This document shows positions 33,335 through 43,180 of a DNA stretch of 64,000 nt, piece after piece (within the stretch, counting starts at the first letter, position 1; the number at the start of each line of letters is the position of its first letter). The notes under the pieces were generated by a model, which was not told the DNA's origin, searched no databases, and was given only the letters and a program-made list of their open reading frames with translations. Both the position numbers and the translations under genes were made by a program. Source of the stretch: JABWBD01 sp040768665 (lineage in GTDB: Bacteria > Planctomycetota > Planctomycetia > Pirellulales > Thermoguttaceae). The stretch lies in the NCBI GenBank assembly GCA_040768665.1, contig JAXGMN010000013.1, positions 254,308 to 318,307 on the forward strand. The letters run 5' to 3'.

Positions 33335-35218
33335 CTACTCCTTCTTCAAATCTGCCAGAATCTTCTCCATCAGCGGCGACACCCCGTATCCCATCCGCTG
33401 GAATTCGCGGCTGACATTCATCGGCAGGGCTTGGAGGTCGTCGAGGATGGGGAGTGCCTTTTGGTCCAAATCGTCGATTGCGTTCAGGGCCATCAGCGCC
33501 ACGTAGACGCCGTGCTCGCGATAGTCTGACAGTTCCAGGAGAACCGGTAAGGCCATGTCAAGGTCGTCAGCCGGGCCATGCCGCCCGAGAGCCCACGCCG
33601 CGGCGATCCGAACCGCCGGGGCCGGATCCGCGAGGCACTGGCGCAGTTGCGGCCTTGCCGACGCCACGGCATCCCGTCCGCGGATCAGCATGCCCAGCGC
33701 CGCCCAATAGCGGACCGCGCTGTCCTTGTCGCTTGTCGCCTTCTTCAAGTCCACAAGTGCGGCCGGATCCCGTGAAGTGGCACTGTCGGCCACCGCCATG
33801 ATCCGCTCGAGGGGATAACTCTGAGGATCGTGTCCTATTGCATACGGGGTCGTGCCTTGCGATCGGCTGTGGATCTCGGGTTCCGGCAGGAAGCCCAGGT
33901 CGCGGATCGCCAGGCAGTGCTCGCGGTGTGCGGTGCGCAACCGATCCAGGATTTCCCGGTGCTGCGGCGAATCGGCAAGGTTATGCACCTCGTCCGGGTC
34001 GTTGTCGAGGTCGTACAACTCTTCTGCGGGTTTCGGTTGCCAGAAGTGGCTCTGCTCCGCCGTCAGCTTGCCAGCATCGTAGAGTTGCCGCCAGACGCGC
34101 GTGGTCGGCGTCTGGAACATGTAGCGAACGTGCTGGCCGTAGGGTAGGTGCGGCATGTAGTTGCGCAAATAGACGTACCGGCCGTCGCTCGCCGAACGGA
34201 TCATGTCGTAACGCTCGTCCATCCGGCCGCGGAACCCGAAGAGGTACGGCTGGGGACCGGCGTCGTAGCGGCCGAGAAAAGCACGGCCCTGCATATACGC
34301 CGGCGGTTCGATTCCAGCGAGGCTGAGCACTGTGGGCGCAAGATCGACGAAGCTGACTAGCCGGTCCGTCCGGCCCCCGGGGCGGTAATCCTGCGGTGCG
34401 AGGCCGCGGAATTTCTCCGGGACATGGACGATCAAGGCCACCTCAAGCCCGGAGTTGTACGGAAACCGCTTGCTTCGAGGCATGCCCGAGCCGTGGTCCC
34501 CGTAGAAAAACACGATCGTTTCGTCGGCCAGCCCGGCTTCCTGCAGCTCGTGCAGACGCTCTCCGGCCTGCTTGTCCATGGTGGTAATGTTGTCGTAATA
34601 CTGCGCCCAGTCCTGACGAACCTCCAGAGTATCCGGGTGGTAGGCGGGTAGAGTCGCGTCGGCCGGATCGTGCACGAAATCGTGCGGGCGACGGCGGATC
34701 TGGCTCTCATGAGTTACGGTGAAATTGAAGATCGCGAAGAAAGGCTGCCCCGTGCGACGGTTTTTCCAGTGGGCCTTTTTCGACGACGCGTCCCAGACCT
34801 CGCCCGGCTTAGTCAGGTTATAGTCCTCCTTGTTGTTGTTGGTGCAGTAGTAGCCCGCTTCACGGAGATACTGCGGATACATCTGCATGCCCTCGGGCAT
34901 CGGGGCCATGCTTCGCATGTGTTGCGAACCCGTCGAGGTCGGATAGACGCCGCTGATGATCGTCGTCCGCGCCGGAGCACAGACCGGTGCGTTGGACCAT
35001 GTGTGCAGGTAGATCATTCCGCGGGAGGCAAGCTCGTCGAGGTGAGGTGTGTCGGCGTAGGCGTCGCCGTAGCATCCAAGTTCCGGTCCGATGTCTTCGG
35101 AGGTGAGCCAGAGAATGTTAGGCTTCAAAGTCGCTTCGGCGCCGGTGCTCGGCGACAGGCAAGAAAGCAGCGAAAACGCGACAACGAGCGGCACGACATG
35201 GAGTCGACCAGGATTCAT
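33335..35218 (-). CDS. Exported type I sulfatase with C-terminal HEAT-like repeats
   Basis: 627 residues. Signal peptide to about residue 27. The formylglycine motif is Cys80-Ala-Pro82-Ala-Arg84 (VCAPARTT). Metal-binding features include NILWLTSEDIGPELGCYGD and FFYGDHGSGMPRSKR. Cys80 needs conversion to formylglycine by a sulfatase-modifying enzyme not in this window. The last ~150 residues have alpha-helical HEAT-like repeats (VRYWAALGMLIRG; VRIAAAWALGRHG). Start 35218 was chosen because GGAAGG lies upstream and the signal peptide begins there. Probable substrate: sulfated polysaccharide. Confidence 0.9.
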   Translation of the reverse strand: MNPGRLHVVPLVVAFSLLSCLSPSTGAEATLKPNILWLTSEDIGPELGCYGDAYADTPHLDELASRGMIYLHTWSNAPVCAPARTTIISGVYPTSTGSQHMRSMAPMPEGMQMYPQYLREAGYYCTNNNKEDYNLTKPGEVWDASSKKAHWKNRRTGQPFFAIFNFTVTHESQIRRRPHDFVHDPADATLPAYHPDTLEVRQDWAQYYDNITTMDKQAGERLHELQEAGLADETIVFFYGDHGSGMPRSKRFPYNSGLEVALIVHVPEKFRGLAPQDYRPGGRTDRLVSFVDLAPTVLSLAGIEPPAYMQGRAFLGRYDAGPQPYLFGFRGRMDERYDMIRSASDGRYVYLRNYMPHLPYGQHVRYMFQTPTTRVWRQLYDAGKLTAEQSHFWQPKPAEELYDLDNDPDEVHNLADSPQHREILDRLRTAHREHCLAIRDLGFLPEPEIHSRSQGTTPYAIGHDPQSYPLERIMAVADSATSRDPAALVDLKKATSDKDSAVRYWAALGMLIRGRDAVASARPQLRQCLADPAPAVRIAAAWALGRHGPADDLDMALPVLLELSDYREHGVYVALMALNAIDDLDQKALPILDDLQALPMNVSREFQRMGYGVSPLMEKILADLKKE

Positions 35219-35398
35219 CGGTTCGGCCCTTCCCAAAAAAGAGAGATTATCTCGTAGACGCCTGAATGGCTTGGACGACGGGGAGTATTTTGTCATCCGT
35301 GCCCCGGCTTTGCCATCCGTGCTGTGACGACAAGTGGAAGGCATGGCAGCACGGATGGCAGACCCGGGGCACGGACTGGGCGGCCTCGCCCTCCGCGT

Positions 35399-37990
35399 CT
35401 ACCGGCTGCGCCGCCCTCGCCCCGCCTTAATGAGGATCAACTGGGCCTCGTATCTCTGGGCCAGATCGTTCTGGTTCGCCTTTCGGAATCGCCGAATTCC
35501 CCGCTCGAACATTTCGATGCAATAGCGACTCGGCGAGTTGTTTTGCATCTGCGGAATCTTGGGGAGAAAATCCTGGTAAAATCGGACAAGCTGTGCGTCG
35601 GTTCCCTCGATGTCTTTGCAGATGTCCTCGAGCCGGTCAAGCATCTGGGGCACATAACGGCCTTCCGTCGGCATTTGCTGAATCGAGAGGGTCAGCCACG
35701 AGATCGCCTCCTTTTCGCGCCGTTCCGACACGAGGTGGTCGACATACTTTAAAATCGTTTCGCACGCGAGATCCGGCCGACCCGTGGTTCCGCAGAGCGT
35801 CAGCATCTTTTCGTAGGCCTTCTCGTACTGCTTCGGGTTGTCCTGGAAGGCGATCATGTCCTCGAAAACCTTGCAGGGAAAGTCCGGAAAACGCCCGAAG
35901 GTCCGGAAAAGATTGTCCAGCGACGCCGCCATCGCCCGATGCTGGTCCGCCTCGATCTTCTTCTCTCGCGAGATCTGGGCGATGGCCAGCCAAGCCGCTT
36001 CACTGCCCGGACAGAACTTGATCACCTGGTTGAGAAAGGTCAACTGGGCAGCCGTGTCCATCTTGAGGACGTCGCGTATCGCCGGGTAGGCCCTCATGAT
36101 CAGCGCGGCCTGCCGCTTCGCTTGGGGATTCAGAGCAACCGTGTGAAGACGAAGCTCCAGGTCGCGGTCGGTAGTCTCTTCGCCCGTGGCCGGGTCAATC
36201 AAGGTGCCGACGTAGGGCCGATCGCCTCCGGCGGGAAGCTGCGACTGCATTGCGAATACGATGCCGCCCTTGGAGAGATTGGCGAGTTCAACCCACTGGA
36301 CCCAGGTCTGTTCGCCGCCCGATGCGACTCTGCCGGTAACGCTCGCGGCCGGCACGCACAGACACTTGGCAACCCGCACGGCGAAATCGACCTGCATCGG
36401 GTGCAGCCCGCCAAACTGCCGGAGGTTGGCCAGGGTGTACGGTCTCCCCTTGATCCTCCCGCTGCCGCCGCTCTCCGAAACGTTCATTTCGCCATCGTAA
36501 GGGACCTCCGAACAGCACTGTCCGATCATCGCCCGTTTCGGCAGATAGTTCAGCAGCGCCCAGTGCCGTTCGGGCAACGGGGTGCGGTGGTCGACCACGT
36601 AACACAGAAACTCCCACGGGAGCGACTGCGCTCGCCCCTGCATCACCTTTTCCGATTCGACGAAATACCGGAAGCAGTCGATCGGGCCGGCCGTGGTCTC
36701 AGGCGGCGTGGCGCCGGCCCGCTGCTGATGCGGGCCATAGTCGTAGATCCCTTTCTCGTCGTCCCACGTCACTGCCAGCGCGATGGCAAGTTCGCGATAG
36801 GCGGGGAAGGCGTTCGGGAACTGCTTCTTGAGCTCTTTGAACAGGCTGACCGCAATCTGCACGTCGTCGTGTTCCGGATCGAGCGCCGTGTAGAGCTCGT
36901 CGCGGATCTCCGATTCGGCCGCCAGCCACTGCTTCATACCATCGGCGTCCTCGCCCAATCCCCGGTGGATGTCGGCCCAGTGTTGGCGTTCGAATTGGTC
37001 GGCGTAGATCTTTCGGAGCGAGGGATACTCCGCGGGTTGAAATAGGCGGTTCTTGTCATAGATCGCCAGAACCTGATCGTTCGTCGTGTCCGGCCCGTCG
37101 GGGGCCGGCGGGATGATCACCTTTTTCTCGGGCGGCGACGCGGCCGCCTCTTCCGACTCCGGTTTCTTCTCGCCCGCCTTCTCCTCCGGCTTTTCTTCCG
37201 CCATGTCGGCAGACGCCTCGCTGGTCGCCAGATCTGCCGCGCCGGCCGCCGGAGCCGCAACGCGGACCTTGATCTCTTTCGTGGTCGAAAGCCCTCCGCC
37301 GCCCGCCTCCACGGCCGTCACCGTGAAAGCAACTTCCTCCTGCCCGGGCTCGAGCCCGGAAGATTCCCAATAGATCGCCCCCGTCGTCTGGTTGATCTCT
37401 GCTCCGGGCGGCCCCTGGGAAAGGAGAAATCTCACCTGGTTCGACGGCCTGTCGGGATCGTGCGCGTCGACCACCAGGTACAGCGGCGTGTCGGGCTCAA
37501 TGGTCTTCTCCGCGATGGGGCCGAAAACGGGCGGCTGGTCGACTTCCAGCACCGCCACGCTGAACTGCACCTGGTCCAACGCGCGCTGCGAGCCGTAGTC
37601 GAGCAGGCGAACGACCACGTCGTAGGTTCCCGGGCCCTGCTCCTCCGTGGGCGTCCACGTGAAGACACCCGTCTGCCGATCGATCTCGGCGCCTTTCGGA
37701 GCCTTAAGCAATTCGAACCAGCCGGACTCGGCGGATTGCTCGCTCGCGACGGAGAACTTCAGCGTCTGGAGTTCCTCGATCTCCTGCTTGGGAACCGGTG
37801 CCAGACGCGGCGCCAGGCTCGAGCGGGTGTAAACCGCGATCCCAAGCCCGACAATCAAGGCCATGGCGAAGATCCCGCCCCCGACCGCCAAGAAGTGCTC
37901 GGCCGAGGGCTTTCTGCGGCGCAGCCTTCGAACCACGGAGTGTCTCGGAGCTTGCCCCACGTTGAACTCGTCTGGCGAATGCGACATCAT
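35399..37990 (-). CDS. Membrane-anchored protein with cadherin-like Ig domains, possible transglutaminase-like core
   Basis: 863 residues; GGAGG precedes twin ATGs at 37990/37987. A cytoplasmic basic N terminus leads to a membrane helix near 35-55 (FLAVGGGIFAMALIVGLGIAVY). Two putative-Ig (He_PIG-like) domains follow (~90-250: KAPKGAEIDRQTGVFTWTPTEEQGPGTY and GPPGAEINQTTGAIYW). A Glu/Lys/Ala/Pro-rich linker spans ~265-300. Around residues ~470-580 there are features recalling a transglutaminase-like fold (AMIGQCCSEVPYD ... QVDFAVRVAKCLCVPAASVTGRVASGGEQTWVQWVEL). The rest is alpha-helical and TPR-like. The transglutaminase assignment is weak. Confidence 0.7.
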   Translation of the reverse strand: MMSHSPDEFNVGQAPRHSVVRRLRRRKPSAEHFLAVGGGIFAMALIVGLGIAVYTRSSLAPRLAPVPKQEIEELQTLKFSVASEQSAESGWFELLKAPKGAEIDRQTGVFTWTPTEEQGPGTYDVVVRLLDYGSQRALDQVQFSVAVLEVDQPPVFGPIAEKTIEPDTPLYLVVDAHDPDRPSNQVRFLLSQGPPGAEINQTTGAIYWESSGLEPGQEEVAFTVTAVEAGGGGLSTTKEIKVRVAAPAAGAADLATSEASADMAEEKPEEKAGEKKPESEEAAASPPEKKVIIPPAPDGPDTTNDQVLAIYDKNRLFQPAEYPSLRKIYADQFERQHWADIHRGLGEDADGMKQWLAAESEIRDELYTALDPEHDDVQIAVSLFKELKKQFPNAFPAYRELAIALAVTWDDEKGIYDYGPHQQRAGATPPETTAGPIDCFRYFVESEKVMQGRAQSLPWEFLCYVVDHRTPLPERHWALLNYLPKRAMIGQCCSEVPYDGEMNVSESGGSGRIKGRPYTLANLRQFGGLHPMQVDFAVRVAKCLCVPAASVTGRVASGGEQTWVQWVELANLSKGGIVFAMQSQLPAGGDRPYVGTLIDPATGEETTDRDLELRLHTVALNPQAKRQAALIMRAYPAIRDVLKMDTAAQLTFLNQVIKFCPGSEAAWLAIAQISREKKIEADQHRAMAASLDNLFRTFGRFPDFPCKVFEDMIAFQDNPKQYEKAYEKMLTLCGTTGRPDLACETILKYVDHLVSERREKEAISWLTLSIQQMPTEGRYVPQMLDRLEDICKDIEGTDAQLVRFYQDFLPKIPQMQNNSPSRYCIEMFERGIRRFRKANQNDLAQRYEAQLILIKAGRGRRSR

Positions 37991-38367
37991 GCTCCTCCGC
38001 CGGCGCAACTCGTCCGAACGGCTGGCGACGCGAGGTTACCTCCTCAACGGCGCTCCCGGCACGTCGGCCGAATCCCCGCCAATTGCGACTTCCCGTGCAA
38101 CGGGCAAATGCCCGACCCGTTTTCCAGGTTCCTGTGCGCCCCGTTGTCATTCTAAAAGACACAACCCATCAGTGGCAAGCATACCCTGCCCGAACCGTGC
38201 CGGTTAAGAGACATTGCCGCCCCCGGACGTGGACTGCCGGGGAATATTCTGCCGTGCAAGTTAGGCCCATGGCAACTCCCTTTGACACCGCTCCCCCCAC
38301 GAGGGATACTTATGGGATGCGCTCGTCAAAGGTTGCCCCTAGTGTCTCCCGTGTCGGCGGACCAGCC
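37991..38367. other. Divergent intergenic region
   Basis: No gene recognised. An in-frame ATG at 38317 could extend the MgtE protein by 17 residues. No strong hairpin was seen. Confidence 0.45.
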
Positions 38368-39720
38368 ATGACCAACACACTCTATCTTCCCGAACTCCGC
38401 GAGATGCTGGCCGAAAACAACGCCGCCGAGCTCCGCGAGTTCTGTGAAGCGCTGCATCCCGCGCGGACCGCGGAGTTCATGGAAGGGCTGTCCGCGACGG
38501 AGATGTGGGCGGTCCTGCAATACGCGGAACCACAGTTGCGCGTCCAGATCTTCAATTTTCTGGACCACGACAAGCAGCTCCAAATCGTTCAAGACATGGA
38601 CCGGGCCGAGATCGCCCGGTTGATCAGTGACCTGCCTCCCGACGACCGCGTGGACCTGCTCGAGGATGTGAGCCCGGAGATCATTGCCGAACTGATGCCG
38701 ATGCTGCCGGTGGAGGAGCGTCGCGACATCCAGCGTCTGAGCTCCTTCCCCGAACACACGGCCGGGGCGATCATGACCACGGAGTTCGCACGGCTGAGCG
38801 AGAGTCTCACCGTCCGCCAGGCCTTGGAAGAGATCGGACGTCAGGCTGAAGAACTCGAGACCATCTACTATCTCTATGTGGTCGACGCGGAAGACCACCT
38901 TCGCGGACTGGTGTCGGCACGCCAGTTGGTTTCCAAGATGGGCAAGCCTGATACGAAGATCGGCGACATCATGGAGCGCGATCTGGTCACGGTCAACGCC
39001 CTGGACGACCAGGAGCAAGTGGCCGAGAAGGTCGCTCACTTCGATCTCCTGGCGATCCCTGTCGTAGACGACGAATGGAGACTTGCCGGGATCATCACGC
39101 ACGACGACGTGATCGATGTGATGCGAGAGGAGGCGGTGGAAGACGCCTATCACCGCGGTGCCGTGTATCCGCTCGAGCGGAGCTACTTGGAGACTCGGCT
39201 CCTCACCCTGACCTGGAAGCGGGGAATTTGGCTCGCCGTCCTTTTTTTCGCCGCCTTGCTTACGGCAGTGGCCTTGGAACGCTACGAGGGAGTCATCGCC
39301 GAAATCTCGTGGCTCGTCCCTTTCCTGCCGCTGATCATCTCAAGCGGAGGAAACTCGGGCAATCAATCGGCGACTCTCATCATCACTGCCCTGTCGGCCG
39401 GCGACGTGACACTCGAAGATTGGTGGCCCATCGTCCGCCGGGAATTCCTCATGGGCCTTATGCTCGGCGGAGCCCTCGCTACCGTTGGCTATCTCAGCGC
39501 GTTGCCGATCGCCCCGGCATATTATGATGCCTTGGTTATACCAATCACTCTCTTGCTGGTGATCGTCTGCGGCACGCTGACCGGATCGCTGCTGCCATTG
39601 CTTTTCCGGCGAATGGGGCTCGATCCTGCCATGATGAGCAATCCGTTTGTTGCCGGTCTGATCGACCTTCTCGGAATTCTCATCTACATGAATGTTTCTC
39701 TGTTGATGCTCCGGCGCTAG
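38368..39720 (+). CDS. mgtE: Magnesium transporter MgtE
   Basis: 450 residues with full MgtE architecture. The N domain is ~20-125 (helical repeats, LISDLPPDDRVDLLEDV; SFPEHTAGAIMTTEFARL). Two CBS domains follow at ~130-255 (LYVVDAEDHLRGLVSARQLV; LLAIPVVDDEWRLAGIITHDDVIDVM). The membrane domain of five helices, ~285-450, contains the conserved SGGNSGNQSATLI. Mg2+ binding by the N and CBS domains closes the channel. Not in an operon. Confidence 0.95.
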   Translation: MTNTLYLPELREMLAENNAAELREFCEALHPARTAEFMEGLSATEMWAVLQYAEPQLRVQIFNFLDHDKQLQIVQDMDRAEIARLISDLPPDDRVDLLEDVSPEIIAELMPMLPVEERRDIQRLSSFPEHTAGAIMTTEFARLSESLTVRQALEEIGRQAEELETIYYLYVVDAEDHLRGLVSARQLVSKMGKPDTKIGDIMERDLVTVNALDDQEQVAEKVAHFDLLAIPVVDDEWRLAGIITHDDVIDVMREEAVEDAYHRGAVYPLERSYLETRLLTLTWKRGIWLAVLFFAALLTAVALERYEGVIAEISWLVPFLPLIISSGGNSGNQSATLIITALSAGDVTLEDWWPIVRREFLMGLMLGGALATVGYLSALPIAPAYYDALVIPITLLLVIVCGTLTGSLLPLLFRRMGLDPAMMSNPFVAGLIDLLGILIYMNVSLLMLRR

Positions 39721-39722
39721 AC

Positions 39723-39757
39723 GCCCTGACAAAACGGGGACCGGCGCCTCGGCAGGC
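39723..39757 (+). repeat. Fragment of the GGCCCTAACAAAACGGGGA repeat
   Basis: GCCCTGACAAAACGGGGA at 39723-39740 differs from the terminus of the 51155 element by one base; GGCGCCTCGG follows. No matching right end was found. It fills the space between two convergent genes. Confidence 0.65.
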
Positions 39758-39758
39758 A

Positions 39759-40163
39759 CTACTCTTGTTTGACTCGCCACACCGCGGCTTCCAGCAGCTC
39801 TTCCTCGAGCCACTCGATGAAGGCCTTATTGTCCACTTCGGCGGCGGAGAATTCCGGAGGCGTAGCATTTCCCAAGGTCGCGATTGCCTGATAGTTCCAC
39901 CCGACGGTCGGCAGCAGCGAGATCGCGATGTTTCCACACCGGCATCGCAAAGCCGGAATCGACCTCCGCGGTTCCGGGCCGACTACCTCGCCGCCGATCC
40001 TTTCTGAAACCGCGCGCAGCCGCGGCAGGACGACCTTTTCGCACAGTTCCCGCATAAACCCTTGCATGTCCTTGGCGCGGCGGTCGACCTCGGTCTTCTC
40101 GGCAATCCGTTGCCGTTCCCGCTGAATCGCTTCGTCCAACCGTCTTGAGAATTCTTCAACCAT
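39759..40163 (-). CDS. Hypothetical protein, 134 aa
   Basis: A soluble protein of 134 residues from the ATG at 40163. The first ~60 residues are a charged helix (EEFSRRLDEAIQRERQRIAEKTEVDRRAKDMQ) likely to be a coiled coil. The C-terminal part (NIAISLLPTVGWNYQAIATLGNATPP; VDNKAFIEWLEEELLEAAVWRV) looks like a small mixed domain. A longer frame to 40367 reads through a dispersed repeat and is not supported. Family not recognised. Confidence 0.6.
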   Translation of the reverse strand: MVEEFSRRLDEAIQRERQRIAEKTEVDRRAKDMQGFMRELCEKVVLPRLRAVSERIGGEVVGPEPRRSIPALRCRCGNIAISLLPTVGWNYQAIATLGNATPPEFSAAEVDNKAFIEWLEEELLEAAVWRVKQE

Positions 40164-40189
40164 CGGCCTGCTCGGGGAACCATTGGTGC

Positions 40190-40230
40190 AACCGTTCACG
40201 CCCACGGCCGGGTACTGGTCCATTTTTCGG
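40190..40230 (+). repeat. Dispersed repeat, AACCGTTCACG type, copy 2
   Basis: It begins with the 18-base core AACCGTTCACGCCCACGG, then GGTACTGGTCCATTTTTCGG. The closest relative is at 49839. It lies just upstream of the hypothetical gene at 40163. Confidence 0.75.
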
Positions 40231-40365
40231 CCAATTCCAGTATACTGGCGTCGAAGACGTTGGCCAAAACATGGACCTATCCCCCTCTCTTCCGCCCCTT
40301 GAACGGTTACCCTCTCCCCAACACCCACCCGACGCTTCCCACCCCCTGCTGCAAGGAGAGCCTGC

Positions 40366-43170
40366 ATGATTCGTCTCCCCGCCTATGTCCTCGCGCTGAC
40401 GCTTCTCCCCGCGGCGGCGCCCGCGGAGCCTTGCACTCTGTACAAGGCCTCGGACGTCGCCAACGCCCGCGAGAATGCCGCACGGCATGCCTGGGCCCGC
40501 GGAATCGTCGATAACTGGAAACGGTCCGTTCGACGGATCTTGGAAGAGGATCGCGATTTCGTCGACCAGATGATCGCCGACCTCACCCCGTGGCCCACCT
40601 ATGGGCAGAACTGCCCGGCGTGCGTCGGCGAGAAATCGTCGATGGGGGAATGCGGCATCTATCGCTGGCGCATCGAGGATCCCGACAGGCTGGTCTGCAA
40701 GTACTGCGGCACCGCCTATCCCAATGCCCAGTACCCCGAAACCGGCAAATTGGTCTGTTCGCGAATGGGCCAGGTCTTTACTTACTACGAGACGGAGGCC
40801 GAACGCGCCCATACCGACGACAAGTCGGGCACACACGCCTTTCGCTGGGCGAGTTGGCCGGTCCACACGAGCTTCAGCGGCGTCATCCGGACCTACAAAA
40901 CTGCTTACGTGGTGGAAAAGGCCCTCCCTTTGGCCAAGTTGTATGCCGTGACCGGAGAGGTTGAGTACGCCCGGCGAGCCGCCTGGATCATGGACCGATT
41001 GGCCCGCGCTTATCCCAACTACCTTTTCCATTCGTACAACGGCACCTATGCCGACTGTCCGCCCGCCGATGCCGCAAGGGAACTGGGGGAAAACCCGCGG
41101 GGCGGCAAGTTTCCTCCTGAGGTGATCGTCAATGCCTTCGGTCTGCACCGGACAAAGGACTATGCCACGTTGTGCAATGGCTTTTGGGGCGCCGGTCGCT
41201 ACAGTTGTAGCGGCGGAGACGGCGGGATAATCCTCGACATGACGGTCGCCTACGACCTGATCCGCGATGCCAGGCTTCCTGACGGCAGTCGCGTCCTGGA
41301 CGCCGCCGCCGAACGCCGCATCGTCGACGACCTGATCCTCGCCGGCTGCAGCGACAGCGAAAACTGGCAGGAAATCAACAATAAGTGCGGCCCCGGGCGG
41401 GCGCTAAGTGCCGCGGTTGGTGTACTGTTCGAGCGACCTGAGAGCGTGCGGTGGGCGCTGGCCGGCTTTCGGCAGTTGATGCAGCAGTGCTTCCATTTCG
41501 ATGGATGTTGCGTTGAGTCGCCCTCCTACGCAAGCATGCACTTGGGCCTGATGCGAGATATCCCTGAGATCCTCCGCGGCTACTCCGACCCTCCCGCGTA
41601 TGAGCCGGCCGACGGCGCAAGGATCGACCACCTTCAGCCTTTCGAGCAGATCACTCGCTACCGGCTCGCCTTGGAAAGCATGGTCCGCGTCTTGGCGCCC
41701 GGCCGCTGTTACCCCACGATCGGCGATACCCACCACCGCAGCCGGCTCAATCCGACTTGGGCTGAGATCCTGGCCGACCGCTACGGCCCGTCATACGCCG
41801 GCCTTCTCGAAGAAAGTCAGGGAAAGAAGCTCTCGGAATCGGGACGCGAGTATGCCCTCTGGTTCCGCAAGCCGGATCTGGAGGCGACCGCCAGATACGA
41901 ACTGCCGCTGCGCACGGAGTGGTTTCCCGGCTGGCAGGTGGGCGTGCTCCGCGGAGGCGATCCGCACGGCGACGTGGCTTTCTATCTGAACGGCTACGCC
42001 CGTCACGGGCACCGCCACTACGACACACTGGGCATCCTCTACCATGCCCATGGCAAGGAATTGGCCTCCGACCGTGGCTACATCTGGGACGATCCCCGCA
42101 ACGCCTGGACAGCCGCCACGCTGGCGCACAACATCGTCACGGTCGACGGGGAGAACCAGAACGTACCGGATCGCGACTCGCGGTTGGAGTTGTTCGGTGC
42201 GGCTCCGGGAATCGAAGTCGTCCAGGCGTCTGCGCGGGCTTATCGGCAGTGTGAACGCTATCAGCGGACGTGTGCTCTGGTACAGACCTCCGGTGGAGGG
42301 ACGTATGCGGTCGACTTCTTCCGTGTCAGGGGCGGGAAGGTGCACCAGCAGTGTTTCCACTCCAACGGAGTCCTGGTCGGAACGAGCGTACCCGCCACGC
42401 AGGCGGTTGCGCGCGAGCACCGCTGGCTCGCCAATTTCCGTCAAGCGGAGGCGGTGGTGCCTTTCACGGCAACTTGGGACTTTGAGGGGACGCGGCTCGA
42501 TTGGACGCTGCTCAGCCCGGTAGATCGGTTGATCGTGGCTGATGCACCGGGCTGGCGAAGCGACGCGGGGAGTGAGTTGAAGGCTCCACCCATCCGGCAG
42601 ATCCTCGCGGAGCGAAGCGATGCAAACGGCAACACGGCAAGTCAGTTTGCCGCAGTGATCGCGCCGTACACCAGCGATGCTTCGCCGATCCAGTCCGCCC
42701 GGCTCATTGCGAATGATTTCCGGACGGGTGTGATGGCCGTGGAAGTGCGGGCAGGTGGTCGCACCGACACGATTATTTCCGGACTTGATCAGGAAGAGCG
42801 CGATTTCCAAGCAATCAAGCTCCGCGGTCAGTTCGGATTTGTCTCCGCAGACGAGGACGGCCGAATCCTGCAGGCTTATCTCCTGGGCGGCACACGCTTG
42901 TCATCCGGCAGCATGGAGCTCGTTCTGCCTGCGGCTGACGTGATTGTCAAGGTCGCGTCGACGGCCGACAGGACATATCACCTGGCGGATCCCCTTCCCG
43001 ACGCAATTCGCGCCGCCGGAAGGTGCCTTCTGGCGGGGAAAACAGGGTACGAGATCGAGTCGGTCACGCCAAATTCAATCACCGTCCGCGACTACCCGGC
43101 CATCGAGAGCTCGGAGGTCAGGATCCTGAATTCGGCATCCATCCTGCCCGCCGCCGGTAAAACGCCGTAG
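40366..43170 (+). CDS. Exported heparinase II/III-like polysaccharide lyase
   Basis: 934 residues with a signal peptide to ~20 (LPAYVLALTLLPAAAPA). Residues ~25-420 form an alpha-toroid region containing a Cys-rich insert (NCPACVGEKSS ... VCKYCGTAYP) that could bind zinc. The C-terminal part (~520-930) is the heparinase II/III-like beta-sandwich domain: RHGHRHYDTLGILYHAHGKELASDRG followed by AATLAHNIVTVDG. In known members His and Tyr of the central groove cleave uronate-containing glycans. Likely acts on acidic, possibly sulfated, polysaccharide in the periplasm. Confidence 0.85.
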   Translation: MIRLPAYVLALTLLPAAAPAEPCTLYKASDVANARENAARHAWARGIVDNWKRSVRRILEEDRDFVDQMIADLTPWPTYGQNCPACVGEKSSMGECGIYRWRIEDPDRLVCKYCGTAYPNAQYPETGKLVCSRMGQVFTYYETEAERAHTDDKSGTHAFRWASWPVHTSFSGVIRTYKTAYVVEKALPLAKLYAVTGEVEYARRAAWIMDRLARAYPNYLFHSYNGTYADCPPADAARELGENPRGGKFPPEVIVNAFGLHRTKDYATLCNGFWGAGRYSCSGGDGGIILDMTVAYDLIRDARLPDGSRVLDAAAERRIVDDLILAGCSDSENWQEINNKCGPGRALSAAVGVLFERPESVRWALAGFRQLMQQCFHFDGCCVESPSYASMHLGLMRDIPEILRGYSDPPAYEPADGARIDHLQPFEQITRYRLALESMVRVLAPGRCYPTIGDTHHRSRLNPTWAEILADRYGPSYAGLLEESQGKKLSESGREYALWFRKPDLEATARYELPLRTEWFPGWQVGVLRGGDPHGDVAFYLNGYARHGHRHYDTLGILYHAHGKELASDRGYIWDDPRNAWTAATLAHNIVTVDGENQNVPDRDSRLELFGAAPGIEVVQASARAYRQCERYQRTCALVQTSGGGTYAVDFFRVRGGKVHQQCFHSNGVLVGTSVPATQAVAREHRWLANFRQAEAVVPFTATWDFEGTRLDWTLLSPVDRLIVADAPGWRSDAGSELKAPPIRQILAERSDANGNTASQFAAVIAPYTSDASPIQSARLIANDFRTGVMAVEVRAGGRTDTIISGLDQEERDFQAIKLRGQFGFVSADEDGRILQAYLLGGTRLSSGSMELVLPAADVIVKVASTADRTYHLADPLPDAIRAAGRCLLAGKTGYEIESVTPNSITVRDYPAIESSEVRILNSASILPAAGKTP

Positions 43171-43180
43171 CGACGCTCGT

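Noticed and set aside
40164..40367. 68-residue N-terminal extension of the hypothetical protein at 39759
   Set aside because: It translates the dispersed repeat at 40190 and overlaps the heparinase-like gene's leader.
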